Source of the DNA: Megalobrama amblycephala
Taxonomy: Eukaryota; Chordata; Actinopteri; Cypriniformes; Xenocyprididae
Assembly: GCF_018812025.1 (NCBI RefSeq)
Contig: NC_063061.1
Span: forward strand, 35,052,493 to 35,116,492
Direction: 5' to 3'
DNA length: 64,000 bases
This document shows, piece after piece, positions 22,461 through 35,284 of this stretch (the stretch's first letter is position 1; each line of letters opens with the position of its first letter). The notes beneath the pieces were generated by a model, which did no database searches, was not told the origin of the DNA, and saw nothing but the letters and a program-made list of their open reading frames with translations. The translations under genes and the position numbers were made by a program.

Positions 22461-23852
22461 AATAACACGTTAAGCCTTTTCCTCCCATAGAAAACCGTTA
22501 AAGAAAACGCTTAAAGTGGCTTAATGTATTAAGAAAGACAGTAATTTTAACAGACCAAACTCACTAAACATTATACTAATAAAGTAGCTATACTACGTAC
22601 AGAAAAGCAGTTGACCCCAGAATTTGAATGCAACGTGTTTAAATTCGCGAGCGTTTTCCTCATATAGAAAACTGTTAGAAAACTTTTAATGCCGCTTAAT
22701 ATAGCATAAAGATCAAATTCGGCACAAACCAATTGTATATTATGCTTTAATATAGTGTTTACTAAGTTTGGTCTTTTAATGGCTTTTTTTTTTTTTTTTT
22801 TTTTTTTTTATGGGAGGAAAACACTTAATGTGTAATTAAATGTGTTGCGTTCATATTCTGGGCTCATATGGTTTTCTGTCCGTAGTATGGTGTTTGGTTT
22901 GTTTGGTACGTTTGGTTCGTTAATAACACACTGCGGGGGAATTTAAAATAATGCTCTAAAATAATGGTCACCTTAATATAGGCTAGTATATAATAATATA
23001 TATACAATATATAAGTGTTATTAACCGTTATTTTTTCTAATCAAAACGGTTTCGGAACGTTTATAACACAGAAGGAACGTTGGAACAAAAATGTTAAAAT
23101 ACCGATTCTGCTCGGAGTGGAACGATTGAATTTTTTTTTTTTTTTTTTACATTTTAAGCCCTGCTTTTTAGGGCATGATCCTAGTCTTTATTCCCGTTGT
23201 GGTAAAATTGAAAATGTCCTGGAAAATGATCGCTGAAAAAGAGTGGGAACCCTGACATGTCAACTACCAGAATATTAGTAGACTGTCTGCTTAATATCTG
23301 CCAACACTTTATTTTGATGCTTCCCCAACAGACATTCTACTAACGATAAGTATCTCTGCAAGTAGATGTCAACTTATTCTACTACCCCGAACCCTAACAC
23401 CTAACCCTAACCTGAAAGTCTACTAATACTCTAATGAGTGTTAGTTGACATGTAGTTGCAAAGTTCTAAGTTATAGAAAAGTTACTTGAAATACAATGTT
23501 CTGTAATGAAACTCTAGATGGCACGGGCTAATAGGTCCTTAACTCAACCTGCTTGCAATCCCGTCATTCTCTACAGGGCACAGCTGATTGGTTCCTGCTG
23601 TATCTATTGTGCATAATATATTGATGTGATTTGAAAGTCTTTTAGTTTTCATTTTATTCAAATTAAAAAAAAAAAAAAAGTCCCAACTTTTCCAGAATTC
23701 GGGTTGTATAATGGATGGATGATTTTTTTTGGGCTTCAGAATCTTTTTTGTAAAGGAATGCTTGATACTTGAGAGTGTGTCTGCCAATTTGGAGTAGGCC
23801 TAAACATGTAGATTGGGCGAGGGCATGAGTTCTTATGGGCCATGACAAAAAG
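22461..23852. repeat. Macro-repeat segment S3, copy 1
   Basis: A non-coding block that occupies the place taken by S2 in other units. It has diverged inverted arms (CTCCCATAGAAAACCG near 22490 and ATGGGAGGAAAACAC near 22811). It also holds a MITE with ACATGTCAACTA ends at 23257-23457, and the end of a fish repeat with AGTCCCAACTTTTCCAGAAT near 23680. A second copy is at 28553-29944. Confidence 0.75.
23257..23457. mobile_element. Small MITE inside S3
   Basis: The left end ACATGTCAACTACCAGAATA is matched by the reverse complement of the right end (AATACTCTAATGAGTGTTAG then TTGACATGT). It is about 200 bp with no coding capacity. It recurs in S3 copy 2 at about 29343-29544, and its left half recurs in every S1. 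Confidence 0.65.
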
Positions 23853-23977
23853 AAAATATTAGGACCATTCAACTGGTCACATTCGAAATGAATGAGATAT
23901 ATTAGTACTTCCTTACTTTGGTCAAGAGCATAATCTATTTAAGTCCAGAGGTCATAATAACAAGATTTTTTTTTTTT

Positions 23978-24464
23978 ATACTTGTCCCATCTTTTTAGAG
24001 AGAAAAGAGAAGTTCTTCTGGCAACCCTTCCAAACAGAAGGTCACTTACGTTTATGTATTTCGGGAAAAATTGATGAATTTACGTGATGTAAATCCGACT
24101 GATCCTCTGTTGTTTTATCAACATGATCATGATCATTAAAACAACAAAACACATTCACTTCAACATATTTGACAATCGGAATATATCATATAATTCATGA
24201 TATAGTTAACAAGTTTGTGAATATTTTAAATAAAAAGGAAAAACAAAATAAATGCGATAGCCTACCCGTTATAGGCTGCCTGACGCGTCGGCAACGGGAC
24301 ATTCTAAAACGCTTAACGTGAAAAAAAGCTTAACGTGGCTTGTAGCCTAGGACAGTGATATTAACAGACCAAACTCACTAAACATCATACTAATAAATAC
24401 TATGTAGGCCTACAAAAAAAAAAAAAAAAAAAAAAAAAATCAGATGAGAATGATCTCAATGCGT
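23978..24464. repeat. Truncated S1 copy inside unit 2
   Basis: After only 125 bp of S4, the sequence jumps in a poly-T run to TACTTGTCCCATCTTTTTAG, a mid-S1 position, and then follows S1 to its end. This is an internal duplication breakpoint in the array. Confidence 0.8.
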
Positions 24465-27007
24465 TGTTACGTGCTTAAAGTTGTTAAGTGGAATGACCGC
24501 AAAATTTAAATGAGATGCAGCTGTTGCGGTGTGGGAGGAACAAACCAAACAACAAGGGAAGCAATTAATATCCGATATTTATTAACACGGTAGAAATAAG
24601 TCAACACAAGTAAGACATAAACTCAATGAAAGTAAGAAAAAAACGAGGATGTCGCCAAAGAAAAGAAATAATCAAAACAAAACCCACTAACTAGCGCCCA
24701 CGCCCCTAAACTAACTACCAAAAATAAAATGTAGAAACAAAACCGAAAACTTCGTCGCGGCGCCTTAACTAAACTCCACTAAATAAATAAACAAAAATAT
24801 AAGGGAGGCGAGCACCCACATATCTAACATTAATTGCTAGCTACCAAATCGAGCCGACACGCACTATACGGAATTAACAATGGTCAGTGAGGTTGATGTT
24901 ATCTCTGAGCTGTCCGCAGCAAAAGGTTTCATTATCGGTCAACCCTTCGGTTGACCGATAATGACTTCACGCCAGAATTCGAATGGGTTCAAACATTTAA
25001 CACGAGAAACTTGTCTGCAGCAAAAGGGTTCATTATTTGTCAACCATTCGGTTGACAGATAATGACTTCACGCCAGAATTCAAATGGGCTCAAACATTTA
25101 ACACGAGACTTGTATCACTCTCTAACTCCGTCAGCTTAACTATTACACAGAAACAAACAACCAGGTGCTGTCTCAATGAACCACAGACTAAATAAACAGT
25201 TCGCAGACACAAAGGATGGCTGGCTCTGGCTCGACAAGCGTGAGTGAGGTCCGAGCCCAAACGCTCACTGCAGGAGGAATGTAGTGATGTGTCGTTCTTG
25301 AACGATTCGTTCATTTTGAACGAATCTTTTATGTGACTCGGGAAGAACGAGTCGTCTCGGGGGGTGATTCGTTCAGTCGCGCATGTGCAATATTCTACAG
25401 GTTCTGTACTGCTAGAAGTAGTTCACCTGATGATTCAATTGTTAGTTCATTTCATGAGTCTTTCGGGTTTTGAGTCGTTCCTTAATCACGTGACAGACCC
25501 ATACGCTACCAATGCTTTCTGAGCCGGAAAGAGAATTGATTAGTTCTTTTTATGAGTCTTTCGGGTTTTTGAGTCGTTCCTTAATCACGTGACAGACCCA
25601 TACACTAAGCCAATGCATTCTGAGCCGGAAAGAGAATTGATTAGTTCTCTTCATGAGTCTTTCGGGTTTGAGTCGTTCCTTAATCACGTGACATACCCAT
25701 ACACTATGCTGTGTGACCCAAGCACATTATATTTATTAGTAAATAACGTTAACTCTCCAGTTTTGTTTGAGTTTGTGTTACAACTGTTAAAGCTGAAGTT
25801 ATCATAACCTTGATGTTTTAAACTAACATTAATAATTCAAATTCAAAATGTTATTTGCTTTTAATTTATGTCATTATGTCCTTTTTGAGCAATCTTCTTA
25901 TATTAGACCAATATGTCAAGTCTGCCTAGGAAAAGCAATTATTATAACAGCAAACTCAAAATATTGGAGTAAAAATGAACAAACTAGGCTATAAATACTT
26001 TGTATTGTAGGTTTGGATTATTATATTATTATATAGCCTAGTGTTTATTTACAGATAGACAGTCAAAAGATAAATTAATCAATATTTTATTTATAACAGG
26101 GCTTTATTTATTTATAATAACACACCACAGATCCTCAGTAACAAAAACAGTGACAGAAATGTCAGAAATAGCGTATGGGTCTGTTACGTGATTAAGGAAC
26201 GACTCAAAACCCGAAAGACTCATGAAGAGAACTAATCAATTCTCTTTCCGGCTCAGAATGCATTGGCTTAGTGTATGGGTCTGTCACGTGTTTAAGGAAC
26301 GACTCAAAAACCCGAAAGACTCATGAAGAGAACTAATCAATTCTTTTTCCGGCTCAGAATACATTGGCTTAGTGTATGGGTCTGTCACGTGTTTAAGGAA
26401 CGACTCAAAAACCCGAAAGACTCATGAAATGAACTAATCAATTCTCTTACCGGCTCAGACTGCATTGGTTTAGCATGGGACTGCCTGTCACGTCATTAAG
26501 GAATGACTTAAACCCGAAGACTTGTCAGACAAGAGGTGAGGTGAGCTTAATCAGCTTGTCATAAACTGAAGACCCAGGTAATGAATTAATCATTTCTGAA
26601 TCTTATAGCATTGTAGTTTTGTATTGTTTGTAGTGGGATCAACGTTTGCATAAGTAGTAGATGTGTTGGGGAAGTAACACGTAACATTTTAATTACATTT
26701 TGCTAAAATGAACGAAATGACTCGAAAAAAGATTCGTTCATTTTGTTGAACGAGACTCAAAAGTCCGAGTCAGTAAAATGATCCGAACTTCCCATCACTA
26801 GAGGAATGCCGCCAAAGCCTTTTAAATGATCAGCCACCCGCAGATTGGCAGAACGCTGGTTGGGACGTCAGAGCGTCATGACGTCACCAAGATGAGCACC
26901 GCTTTACCGTCAACCTAAAATTCGACAGATAGATAACAAAAAAAAAGAAAAAAAGAGAGGGAGGGGAAAACAAAAACAAAATACAAAAACATACGTGGAA
27001 CGTAACA
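24465..27007 (-). mobile_element. Solo-LTR-like block S2, copy 2 (with nested hAT)
   Basis: Near-identical to 13112-15655, with the same TGTTACG and CGTAACA ends, the same hairpins and the same nested hAT element. The left flank is one base shorter (GCGT). It arose by duplication of the unit, not by a second insertion. Confidence 0.6.
25282..26800. mobile_element. Non-autonomous hAT-type element, copy 2 (1519 bp)
   Basis: It has the same termini and the same GAGGAATG target duplication (25274-25281 and 26801-26808) as the element at 13930-15449. An identical target site in both copies shows that the element was already in place before the unit was duplicated. Confidence 0.85.
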
Positions 27008-27360
27008 GTAAAATATTAGGACCATTCAACTGGTCACATTCGAAATGAATGAGATATATTAGTACTTCCTTACTTTGGTCAAGAGCATAATCTATTTAAG
27101 TCCAGAGGTCATAATAACAAGATTTTTTATTTTTTTTTGCTGAAACTGTTATTTTGAGAAACGCCAAACTTCTGAATAACTGTTTGTGTGTAACAAAAAA
27201 ACTTGTCACCATAGTCAGCTAATACTTTTAGGAGTGCTTTTGCACCCCTGAACTGTTAAAATGAAGCGACAGTTGTGAAACTTGTGCTGTTTGTAAAACT
27301 TTCCTTTAATTGAGAAACACTGTTTTTCCAACAATATATGGAACATTTGTTTTACTATGT

Positions 27361-30298
27361 GCCTTTAGATGCACCTACTGTATTATCAGTGTTACTGGAG
27401 AAAATGCTTCACTTGCGTTTCACTGAAATGTCTGTGCACATGCCTGGTGGGGCCAATGGAGGCACAATATGAGCTTGAGATATGGGCCCTGCATGAGTTT
27501 GTTCATGAGTTCCATTTCGGCCCTATCTGAATGATCCTGAGTTAATTCAGATAGGGCTGACATGGAACCCATGGACAAACCCAAAACGGCAAGCCCCTAT
27601 TGTGCTTACATATACGCAACTACATGTCAACTACCAGTCATTAGAATTTTAGCAGACTGTCTGTTTAATATCTGCAAACACTTTGATGCTTCCCCAACAG
27701 ACATTCTACTAACTACACTGTATGCAAACGTTTTGCATGTTCATAGAATTCTCTTATTTTGAACAGCTTCTCTTTTTAATTTTGGGCAGTCTACATTGTC
27801 ACATTTTGTTTTTAATTTTGTTTGAAATTGGATCACATGGGTCACTTATGAGTCTTATGGTTTGTTCAGATGCAACTTTGCAAACCTAAGCCATGCTGTC
27901 ATGTTCTTGTCCCATCTCTAAAAAGATGGGACAAGTATAGCATGTTTGGAAGGGTTGCCAGCAGAACTTCTCTTTTCTCTCTAAAAAAAATCTGAATTTA
28001 GTCCCTCAACCATGCTGTCATGTTTTTAGAGAGAAAAGAGAAGTTCTCCTGGCAACCCTTCCAAACATGCTATACTTGTCCCATCTTTTTAGAGAGAAAA
28101 GAGAAGTTCTTCTGGCAACCCTTCCAAACAGAAGGTCACTTACGTTTATGTATTTCGGGAAAAATTGATGAATTTACGTGATGTAAATCCGACTGATCCT
28201 CTGTTGTTTTATCAACATGATCATGATCATTAAAACAACAAAACACATTCACTTCAACATATTTGACAATCGGAATATATCATATAATTCATGATATAGT
28301 TAACAAGTTTGTGAATATTTTAAATAAAAAGGAAAAACAAAATAAACGCGATAGCCTACCCGTTATAGGCTGCATGACGCGTCGGCAACGGGACATTCTA
28401 AAACGCTTAACGTGAAAAAAGCTTAACGTGGCTTGTAGCCTAGGACAGTGATATTAACAGACCAAACTCACTAAACATCATACTAATAAATACTATGTAG
28501 GCCTACAAAAAAAAAAAAAAAAAATCAGATGAGAATGATCTCAACGTGTTAAATAACACGTTAAGCCTTTTCCTCCCATAGAAAACCGTTAAAGAAAACG
28601 CTTAAAGTGGCTTAATGTATTAAGAAAGACAGTAATTTTAACAGACCAAACTCACTAAACATTATACTAATAAAGTAGCTATACTACGTACAGAAAAGCA
28701 GTTGACCCCAGAATTTGAATGCAACGTGTTTAAATTCGCGAGCGTTTTCCTCATATAGAAAACTGTTAGAAAACTTTTAATGCCGCTTAATATAGCATAA
28801 AGATCAAATTCGGCACAAACCAATTGTATATTATGCTTTAATATAGTGTTTACTAAGTTTGGTCTTTTAATGGCTTTTTTTTTTTTTTTTTTTTTTTTAA
28901 TGGGAGGAAAACACTTAATGTGTAATTAAATGTGTTGCGTTCATATTCTGGGCTCATATGGTTTTCTGTCCGTAGTATGGTGTTTGGTTTGTTTGGTACG
29001 TTTGGTTCGTTAATAACACACTGCGGGGGAATTTAAAATAATGCTCTAAAATAATGGTCACCTTAATATAGGCTAGTATATAATAATATATATACAATAT
29101 ATAAGTGTTATTAACCGTTATTTTTTCTAATCAAAACGGTTTCGGAACGTTTATAACACAGAAGGAACGTTGGAACAAAAATGTTAAAATACCGATTCTG
29201 CTCGGAGTGGAACGATTGAATTTTTTTTTTTTTTTTACATTTTAAGCCCTGCTTTTTAGGGCATGATCCTAGTCTTTTATTCCCGTTGTGGTAAAATTGA
29301 AAATGTCCTGGAAAATGATCGCTGAAAAAGAGTGGGAACCCTGACATGTCAACTACCAGAATATTAGTAGACTGTCTGCTTAACATCTGCCAACACTTTA
29401 TTTTGATGCTTCCCCAACAGACATTCTACTAACGATAAGTATCTCTGCAAGTAGATGTCAACTTATTCTACTACCCCGAACCCTAACACCTAACCCTAAC
29501 CTGAAAGTCTACTAATACTCTAATGAGTGTTAGTTGACATGTAGTTGCAAAGTTCTAAGTTATAGAAAAGTTACTTGAAATACAATGTTCTGTAATGAAA
29601 CTCTAGATGGCACGGGCTAATAGGTCCTTAACTCAACCTGCTTGCAATCCCGTCATTCTCTACAGGGCACAGCTGATTGGTTCCTGCTGTATCTATTGTG
29701 AATAATATATTGGCTCATGTGATTTGAAAGTCTTTTAGTTTTCGTTTTATTCAAATTAAAACAAAAAAAAAAAAGTCCCAACTTTTCCAGAATTCGGGTT
29801 GTATAATGGATGGATGATTTTTTTTGGGCTTCAAAATCTTTTTTGTAAAGGAATGCTTGATACTTGAGAGTGTGTCTGCCAATTTGGAGTAGGCCTAAAC
29901 ATGTAGATTGGGCGAGGGCATGAGTTCTTATGGGCCATGACAAAAAGAAAATATTAGGACCATTCAACTGGTCACATTCGAAATGAATGAGATATATTAG
30001 TACTTCCTTACTTTGGTCAAGAGCATAATCTATTTAAGTCCAGAGGTCATAATAACAAGATTTTTTATTTTTTTTTGCTGAAACTGTTATTTTGAGAAAC
30101 GCCAAACTTCTGAATAACTGTTTGTGTGTAACAAAAACACTTGTCACCATAGTCAGCTAATGCTTTTAGGAGTGCTTTTGCACCCCTGAACTGTTAAACT
30201 GAAGCGACAGTTGTGAAACTTGTGCTGTTTGTGAAACTTTCCTTTAATTGAGAAACACTGTTTTTCCAACAATATATGGAACATTTGTTTTACTATGT
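27361..30298. repeat. Simplest complete macro-repeat unit (S1-S3-S4)
   Basis: 2938 bp with no retroelement inside, so it gives the empty site for both chromovirus insertions. No frame of meaningful length encodes a recognisable protein. Confidence 0.8.
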
Positions 30299-30617
30299 GC
30301 CTTTAGATGCACCTGCTGTATTATCAGTGTTACTGGAGAAAATGCTTCACTTGCGTTTCACTGAAATGTCTGTGCACATGCCTGGTGGGGCCAATGTAGG
30401 CACAATATGAGCCTGAGATATGGGCCCTGCATGAGTTTGTTCATGAGTTCCATTTCGGCCCTATATGAATGATCCTGAGTTAATTCAGATAGGGCTGACA
30501 TGGAACCCATGGACAAACCCAAAACGGCAAGCCCCTATTGTGCTTACATATACGCAACTACATGTCAACTACCAGTCATTAGAATTTTAGCAGACTGTCT
30601 GTTTAATATCTGCTAAC

Positions 30618-31066
30618 TGTCACGGCTGAAGATCCGCAGTCTCTGTCTGTGGTCTGTGTTTATGTTGTGCTGTCACGTTAATTGTTTCATGTGGGCGTCA
30701 CCGCTGATTGTTGATCAGCGGCAGCTGTGTTCAATCAGGACTGCCTATTTATTGCCTTGTCTTTCGTCTCGTGTTTGTCAGATCGTTGTTGGAGTTCCCT
30801 GTTCTGTTCCCCTGTTTCCTCGTGTGTGCTTCCGTTTGGAGTTGGTTCGTCGTGTCTTCGTTCTGGATTATAGTTTCATCGTTGGATTCTTCACTTCTGC
30901 TTTCACTCCCACGGACTTCACCACGATCATCTCACCACGGCCCACCGAAGTCCCTGTGTCGCCGCTCTCCTGCTGTTTGTGTGTGTGTTTCCTGACCTTC
31001 TGGCGTGAAGCTCAATAAATGAGATATTTTGACTTGCATTTGCATCCTTCTTTATTTCCCGTGACA
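30618..31066 (+). repeat. 5' LTR of chromovirus 2
   Basis: 449 bp, from TGTCACGGCTG to CCCGTGACA. It holds TATTTAT at 30746-30752 and a poly(A) signal AATAAA at 31014-31019. Confidence 0.95.
30746..30787 (+). promoter_or_regulatory. TATA-like box and predicted RNA 5' end, chromovirus 2
   Basis: TATTTAT at 30746-30752 lies 31 nt upstream of GTCAGATCGTT at 30777-30787. That 11-mer is the exact reverse complement of 31068-31078. The spacing is identical to chromovirus 1. Confidence 0.65.
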
Positions 31067-31067
31067 G

Positions 31068-31078
31068 AACGATCTGAC
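31068..31078 (+). other. Self-complementary primer-binding site, chromovirus 2
   Basis: AACGATCTGAC begins two bases after the LTR end, with one G spacer exactly as in chromovirus 1. It pairs with the predicted first 11 bases of the element RNA. Confidence 0.7.
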
Positions 31079-31085
31079 CCACAAC

Positions 31086-34000
31086 ATGGATGCAGCAAGT
31101 TCAGCAGCATTAACGGAGTTTATCAACCACAGCATTGCACGGATGGATCAACAGCAGGAGAGCATTTCCTCTACCGGACGCGCCGTGCAGGCGTTGGTGA
31201 CACAGGTGTCCGAGCTCTCCCAACAGCTACAACAACTTCGAAATCCCACTGCGCCGCCCACACCGCCCGTTCCTCCTCCACATCCCACGCTAGGAGATCA
31301 ACCGGAACCACGCTTACCTACACCTCAGACCTATGCCGGTGAGCCGAGTTTTTGCAGAGCCTTTCTGAACAAGTGTTCACTGTATTTTTCTCTGCAGCCA
31401 TGCATCTTCGAAAGGGAGGAGTCCAAGGTGGCGTTTGTGTTGACCCTGCTCACCGGGCAGGCGGCTTTGTGGGGAACGGCGGTGTGGGAGAATCAAGATC
31501 CCTGCCGTTCCTCGTTCCAGACACTCGCCGCCGAAATGAAGAGAGTGTTTGACCGTGCGGTCACGGGAAGAGACGCAGCCCGACGACTGACGGGACTCAA
31601 GCAAGCAGATCGCACGGTGGCGGATTATTCCATCGAATTCCGAACACTGGCGGCGGAGTGCAACTGGAACGAGGAGGTGCAGTGGGACGTCTTCCTGCAT
31701 GGGTTGGCCGACCGTGTACAAGAAGAGATCTACGTGTTGGATTTACCTCAGAGTCTTAATGGACTGATTGATCTTGCCCTGCGGGTGGATACCCGTATCA
31801 ACCGTCTGGAGAATCTTCCTCGGTCCGACTTCTCATCCCGGGGCGCAGAGGCTCGTGGAGCCAACTTCAGAGACACGGTCGGCCCCCTCTTTCGATCTTG
31901 AACTCATGCAGGTGGGGAGAGCTCGGCTTTCCCGGGAGGAGAGAGAGCGGCGGAGATCCCAAGGACTGTGCATCTACTGTGGAGGGGCTGGTCATTTCCT
32001 GAACTCATGCCCGGTAAGATCGAGCCCGGTAGTAACGTTGAGGCTACTATCGGGTGGGATCTCCGCTGAGAAGTCCTCACCATCCACTCTCCTTCCGGTT
32101 AGACTAAGGTGGGCCACGCACATGCTCACCTGTCACGCTCTACTGGATTCAGGAGCTGAGGGTAATTTCATGGACACACAGTTTGCACAACGGTTTCAAT
32201 TACCCATCATTCCTCTCACCAAGCAGATCTCTGTCAAAGCTCTCAATGGCCAAGACCTACCCAACATAACACTCACCACTACATTCGTCACCCTCATCAC
32301 TTCCGGCAATCACACTGAGTCTATCCCATTCCTCCTCATGGATTCACCCCTGGCCCCCATTGTTCTCGGACACCCCTGGCTTACACAACACAACCCCAAG
32401 GTGGACTGGCGGCAGCACGCCGTCCTGGAATGGAGCACTCAGTGTCATAAGTCTTGTCTTGTGTCTGCTTGTTCTTCGGTGTCTGCTTCTGTGTTACAGG
32501 AAAAGGCTGCGGATCTGTCAAACGTGCCCGCGGAGTACCTGGACCTGAAGGAAGTGTTCAGTAAGTCCCGGGCTGCTTCTCTTCCTCCGCATCGTCCCTA
32601 TGACTGTGCTATAGATTTAGTTCCCGGTAAGTCTCCGCCTAAAGGCAAGTTGTACTCTCTATCCATTCCCGAGAGAGGAGGCCATGGAGAAATATATTTC
32701 TGATTCTCTAGCAGCTAAGTTCATTCGCCCTTCCTCTTCTCCGGCGGGGGCGGGGTTCTTTTTTGTTGGAAAGAAGGATGGTTCTTTGCGACCTTGCATT
32801 GATTACCGGGGGTTGAATAACATCACGGTAAAGAATACATATCCTTTGCCGTTGATGTCTTCAGCCTTCGAGAGGTTGCAAGGAGCATCCATTTTCACGA
32901 AATTGGATTTAAGGAATGCTTATCATTTGGTCCGCATCAGGGAGGGGGATGAATGGAAGACCGCCTTTAACACCCCCAGGGGCACTTTGAATACTTGGTC
33001 ATGCCCTTCGGGCTTTCCAACTCCCCAGCGGTCTTCCAGGCACTCGTCAATGATGTGTTGAGAGACATGGTTGACCAGTTCATATATGTCTACCTGGACG
33101 ACATATTGATTTTCTCCTCGTCTCTCCAGGAACATGTTCAACACGTCAGACGAGTGTTTCAGCGGCTGCTAGAGAATGGGCTTTTTGTCAAGGCGGAGAA
33201 ATGCGATTTTCATGCACAGTCTGTTTCCTTCCTAGGGTACATCGTCTCGTCTGAGGGAATTCGCATGGATCCTGACAAAGTTAAGGCTGTGGTGGATTGG
33301 CCAAACCCAGATTACCGTAAGGCCCTACAGAGGTTTCTGGGCTTCGCCAATTTTTACCGGCGGTTCATTCGCAACTTCAGCCAACTAGCCGCGCCTCTGA
33401 CAGCCTTGACCTCCCCCAGAACGGCGTTCAGGTGGTCCGATGCAGCTGAGGCTGCATTCGCCAAACTGAAAAGTCGCTCTGTTTCGGCTCCCATCCTCAT
33501 AGCCCCTGATCCTTCACGTCAGTTCGTGGTGGAGGTCGATGCGTCAGAGGTGGGGGTAGGTGCAGTTCTCTCCCAGCGTTCTCCCTCAGACGATAAGATC
33601 CATCCCTGCGCTTTTTTTTCTCATCGTTTATCTCCGGCCGAATGCAATTATGACATTGGTAACAGAGTTGCTGGCAGTCAAGTTAGCGTTGGAAGAATGG
33701 CGTCATTGGTTGGAGGGTTCGGGGGTACCTTTCATCGTTTGGACTGACCATAAGAACCTAGAGTATATCAGAACGGCTAAAAGACTAAACTCCAGGCAGG
33801 CTCGGTGGGCACTTTTTTTCGGACGTTTTGATTTTTCTCTCTCGTAACGCCCGGGTTCTAAAAACATCAAACCCGATTCTCTTTCTCGTATTTTTGATCC
33901 TTCCGAACGCCCGTCTACTCCCGAGTGTATTCTTCCTGAGACATTAGTGGTCTCCACTCTGACATGGGAGGTCGAATCGAAGGTCAAGTCGGCCTTAGAA

Positions 34001-35271
34001 GGGGTAACGCCTCCGCCCGGATGCCCACCGAATCGTTTATTTGTGCCGGAGAGGTTAAGGTCCAGTGTTATCAGGTGGGGGCATTGTTCCAACGTAGCCT
34101 GTCATCCAGGGGTTAATCGCACCAGTTTTTTGGTCAAGCAATGATTCTGGTGGCCTGCCATGGCTCGTGACATTCGCAGTTTTGTTTTGGCTTGTGCGAT
34201 TTGTGCCACTGGTAAGACTTCCAATCGCCCTCCAGATGGGTTGCTCCAACCGCTGTCTGTCCCTTCGAGACCCTGGTCCCACATTGCGGAAGATTTTGTC
34301 ACCGCCCTCCCACCCTCCCAGGGGAACACGGTTGTTTTGACCGTAGTGGACCGGTTCTCGAAGGCGGCTCATTTCATCCCTTTGCCTAAATTACCCTCTG
34401 CTAAGGAGACAGCGGTATCTGTCGTAGATCACGTCTTTCGGTGCTGGGGGCGACTGTTAGTCTTTCTTCTGGGTTCCACCCCCAGTCCAATGGTCAAACC
34501 GAGAGAGCCAACCAAGATTTGGAAAGAATGTTGCGATGTTTGGTTTCCAAGAATCCTTCCTCCTGGAGCCAGCAACTGTCTATGATTGAGTATGCATATA
34601 ATTCATTACCAGTGTCTTCCACGGGGCTCTCACCGTTTGAATGTAGTTTAGGTTACCAGCCACCTATCTTTCCCAGTCTGGAATCCGAAGTCGCGGTCCC
34701 CTCCGCTCACGCCTTCGTCCAGAGGTGTCACCGCACTTGGATGAGAGCCCGAGAGACTCTTCTCCAAGTGGGGGCGTGCACCAAGGCTAAGACTGATCGC
34801 CACCGGTCGAAGCCTCCCGTATACGTCATGGGTCAAAAGGTGTGGCTTTCTACTAAGAACATTCCTCTCCGCTCCGTTTCCAATAAGCTTGCTCCTAAAT
34901 TCATTGGCCCGTTTCCTGTCACCAAGATCATTAGTCCGGTGGCAGTCCGACTCAAACTTCCTCCAGCGTACAGGAGAATTCATCCCGCCTTCCATGTTTC
35001 TAAAATTAAACCGGTGTTTCATTCACACATTAATCCGCCAACCCCGGTTCCTCCACCGCCGCGTCTCGTAGACGGGGAACCCACTTATTCGGTTAATCGC
35101 ATTCTGGACTCGAGAAGGAGGGGACGCGGTTTCCAGTACTTGGTGGACTGGGAAGGTTACGGTCCGGAGGAGAGAAGTTGGGTTCCTGCTAGGGACATCC
35201 TGGATCACTCCCTCATCGATGATTACAATCGGCAGGTAGGTGCTCCTGGGAACGCCGAGAGGCGTTTCTAG
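31086..35271 (+). pseudogene. Chromovirus 2 gag-pol, multiply frameshifted
   Basis: Unlike chromovirus 1, the start ATG (31086) lies outside the LTR. Gag reads to about 31880, then the frame changes. The zinc knuckle (CIYCGGAGHFLNSC) and protease (LLDSGAEGNF) follow to about 32675, where the frame changes again for the front of RT. It changes again near 32990 before the YLDD box (33091-33102) and RNase H, and once more near 33660. TAA at 33845 and TGA at 34142 are in-frame stops in RNase H and integrase. Near 34438 about 80 bp is missing, including the second integrase aspartate region. The integrase tail and chromodomain ([17 protein letters not shown]) then run open to TAG at 35269. No functional integrase can be made. 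Some single-base shifts could be assembly error, but the deletion and the two stops are hard to explain that way. Confidence 0.9.
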
Positions 35272-35281
35272 GAGGGGGGGG
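35270..35281 (+). other. Polypurine tract of chromovirus 2
   Basis: AGGAGGGGGGGG overlaps the gag-pol stop codon and ends three bases before the 3' LTR. Confidence 0.75.
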
Positions 35282-35284
35282 TAC

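Noticed and set aside
30656..31018. 120-codon and 95-codon frames in the LTRs of chromovirus 2
   Set aside because: Same reason: chance frames in pyrimidine-rich LTR sequence, ending in or near the poly(A) signal.
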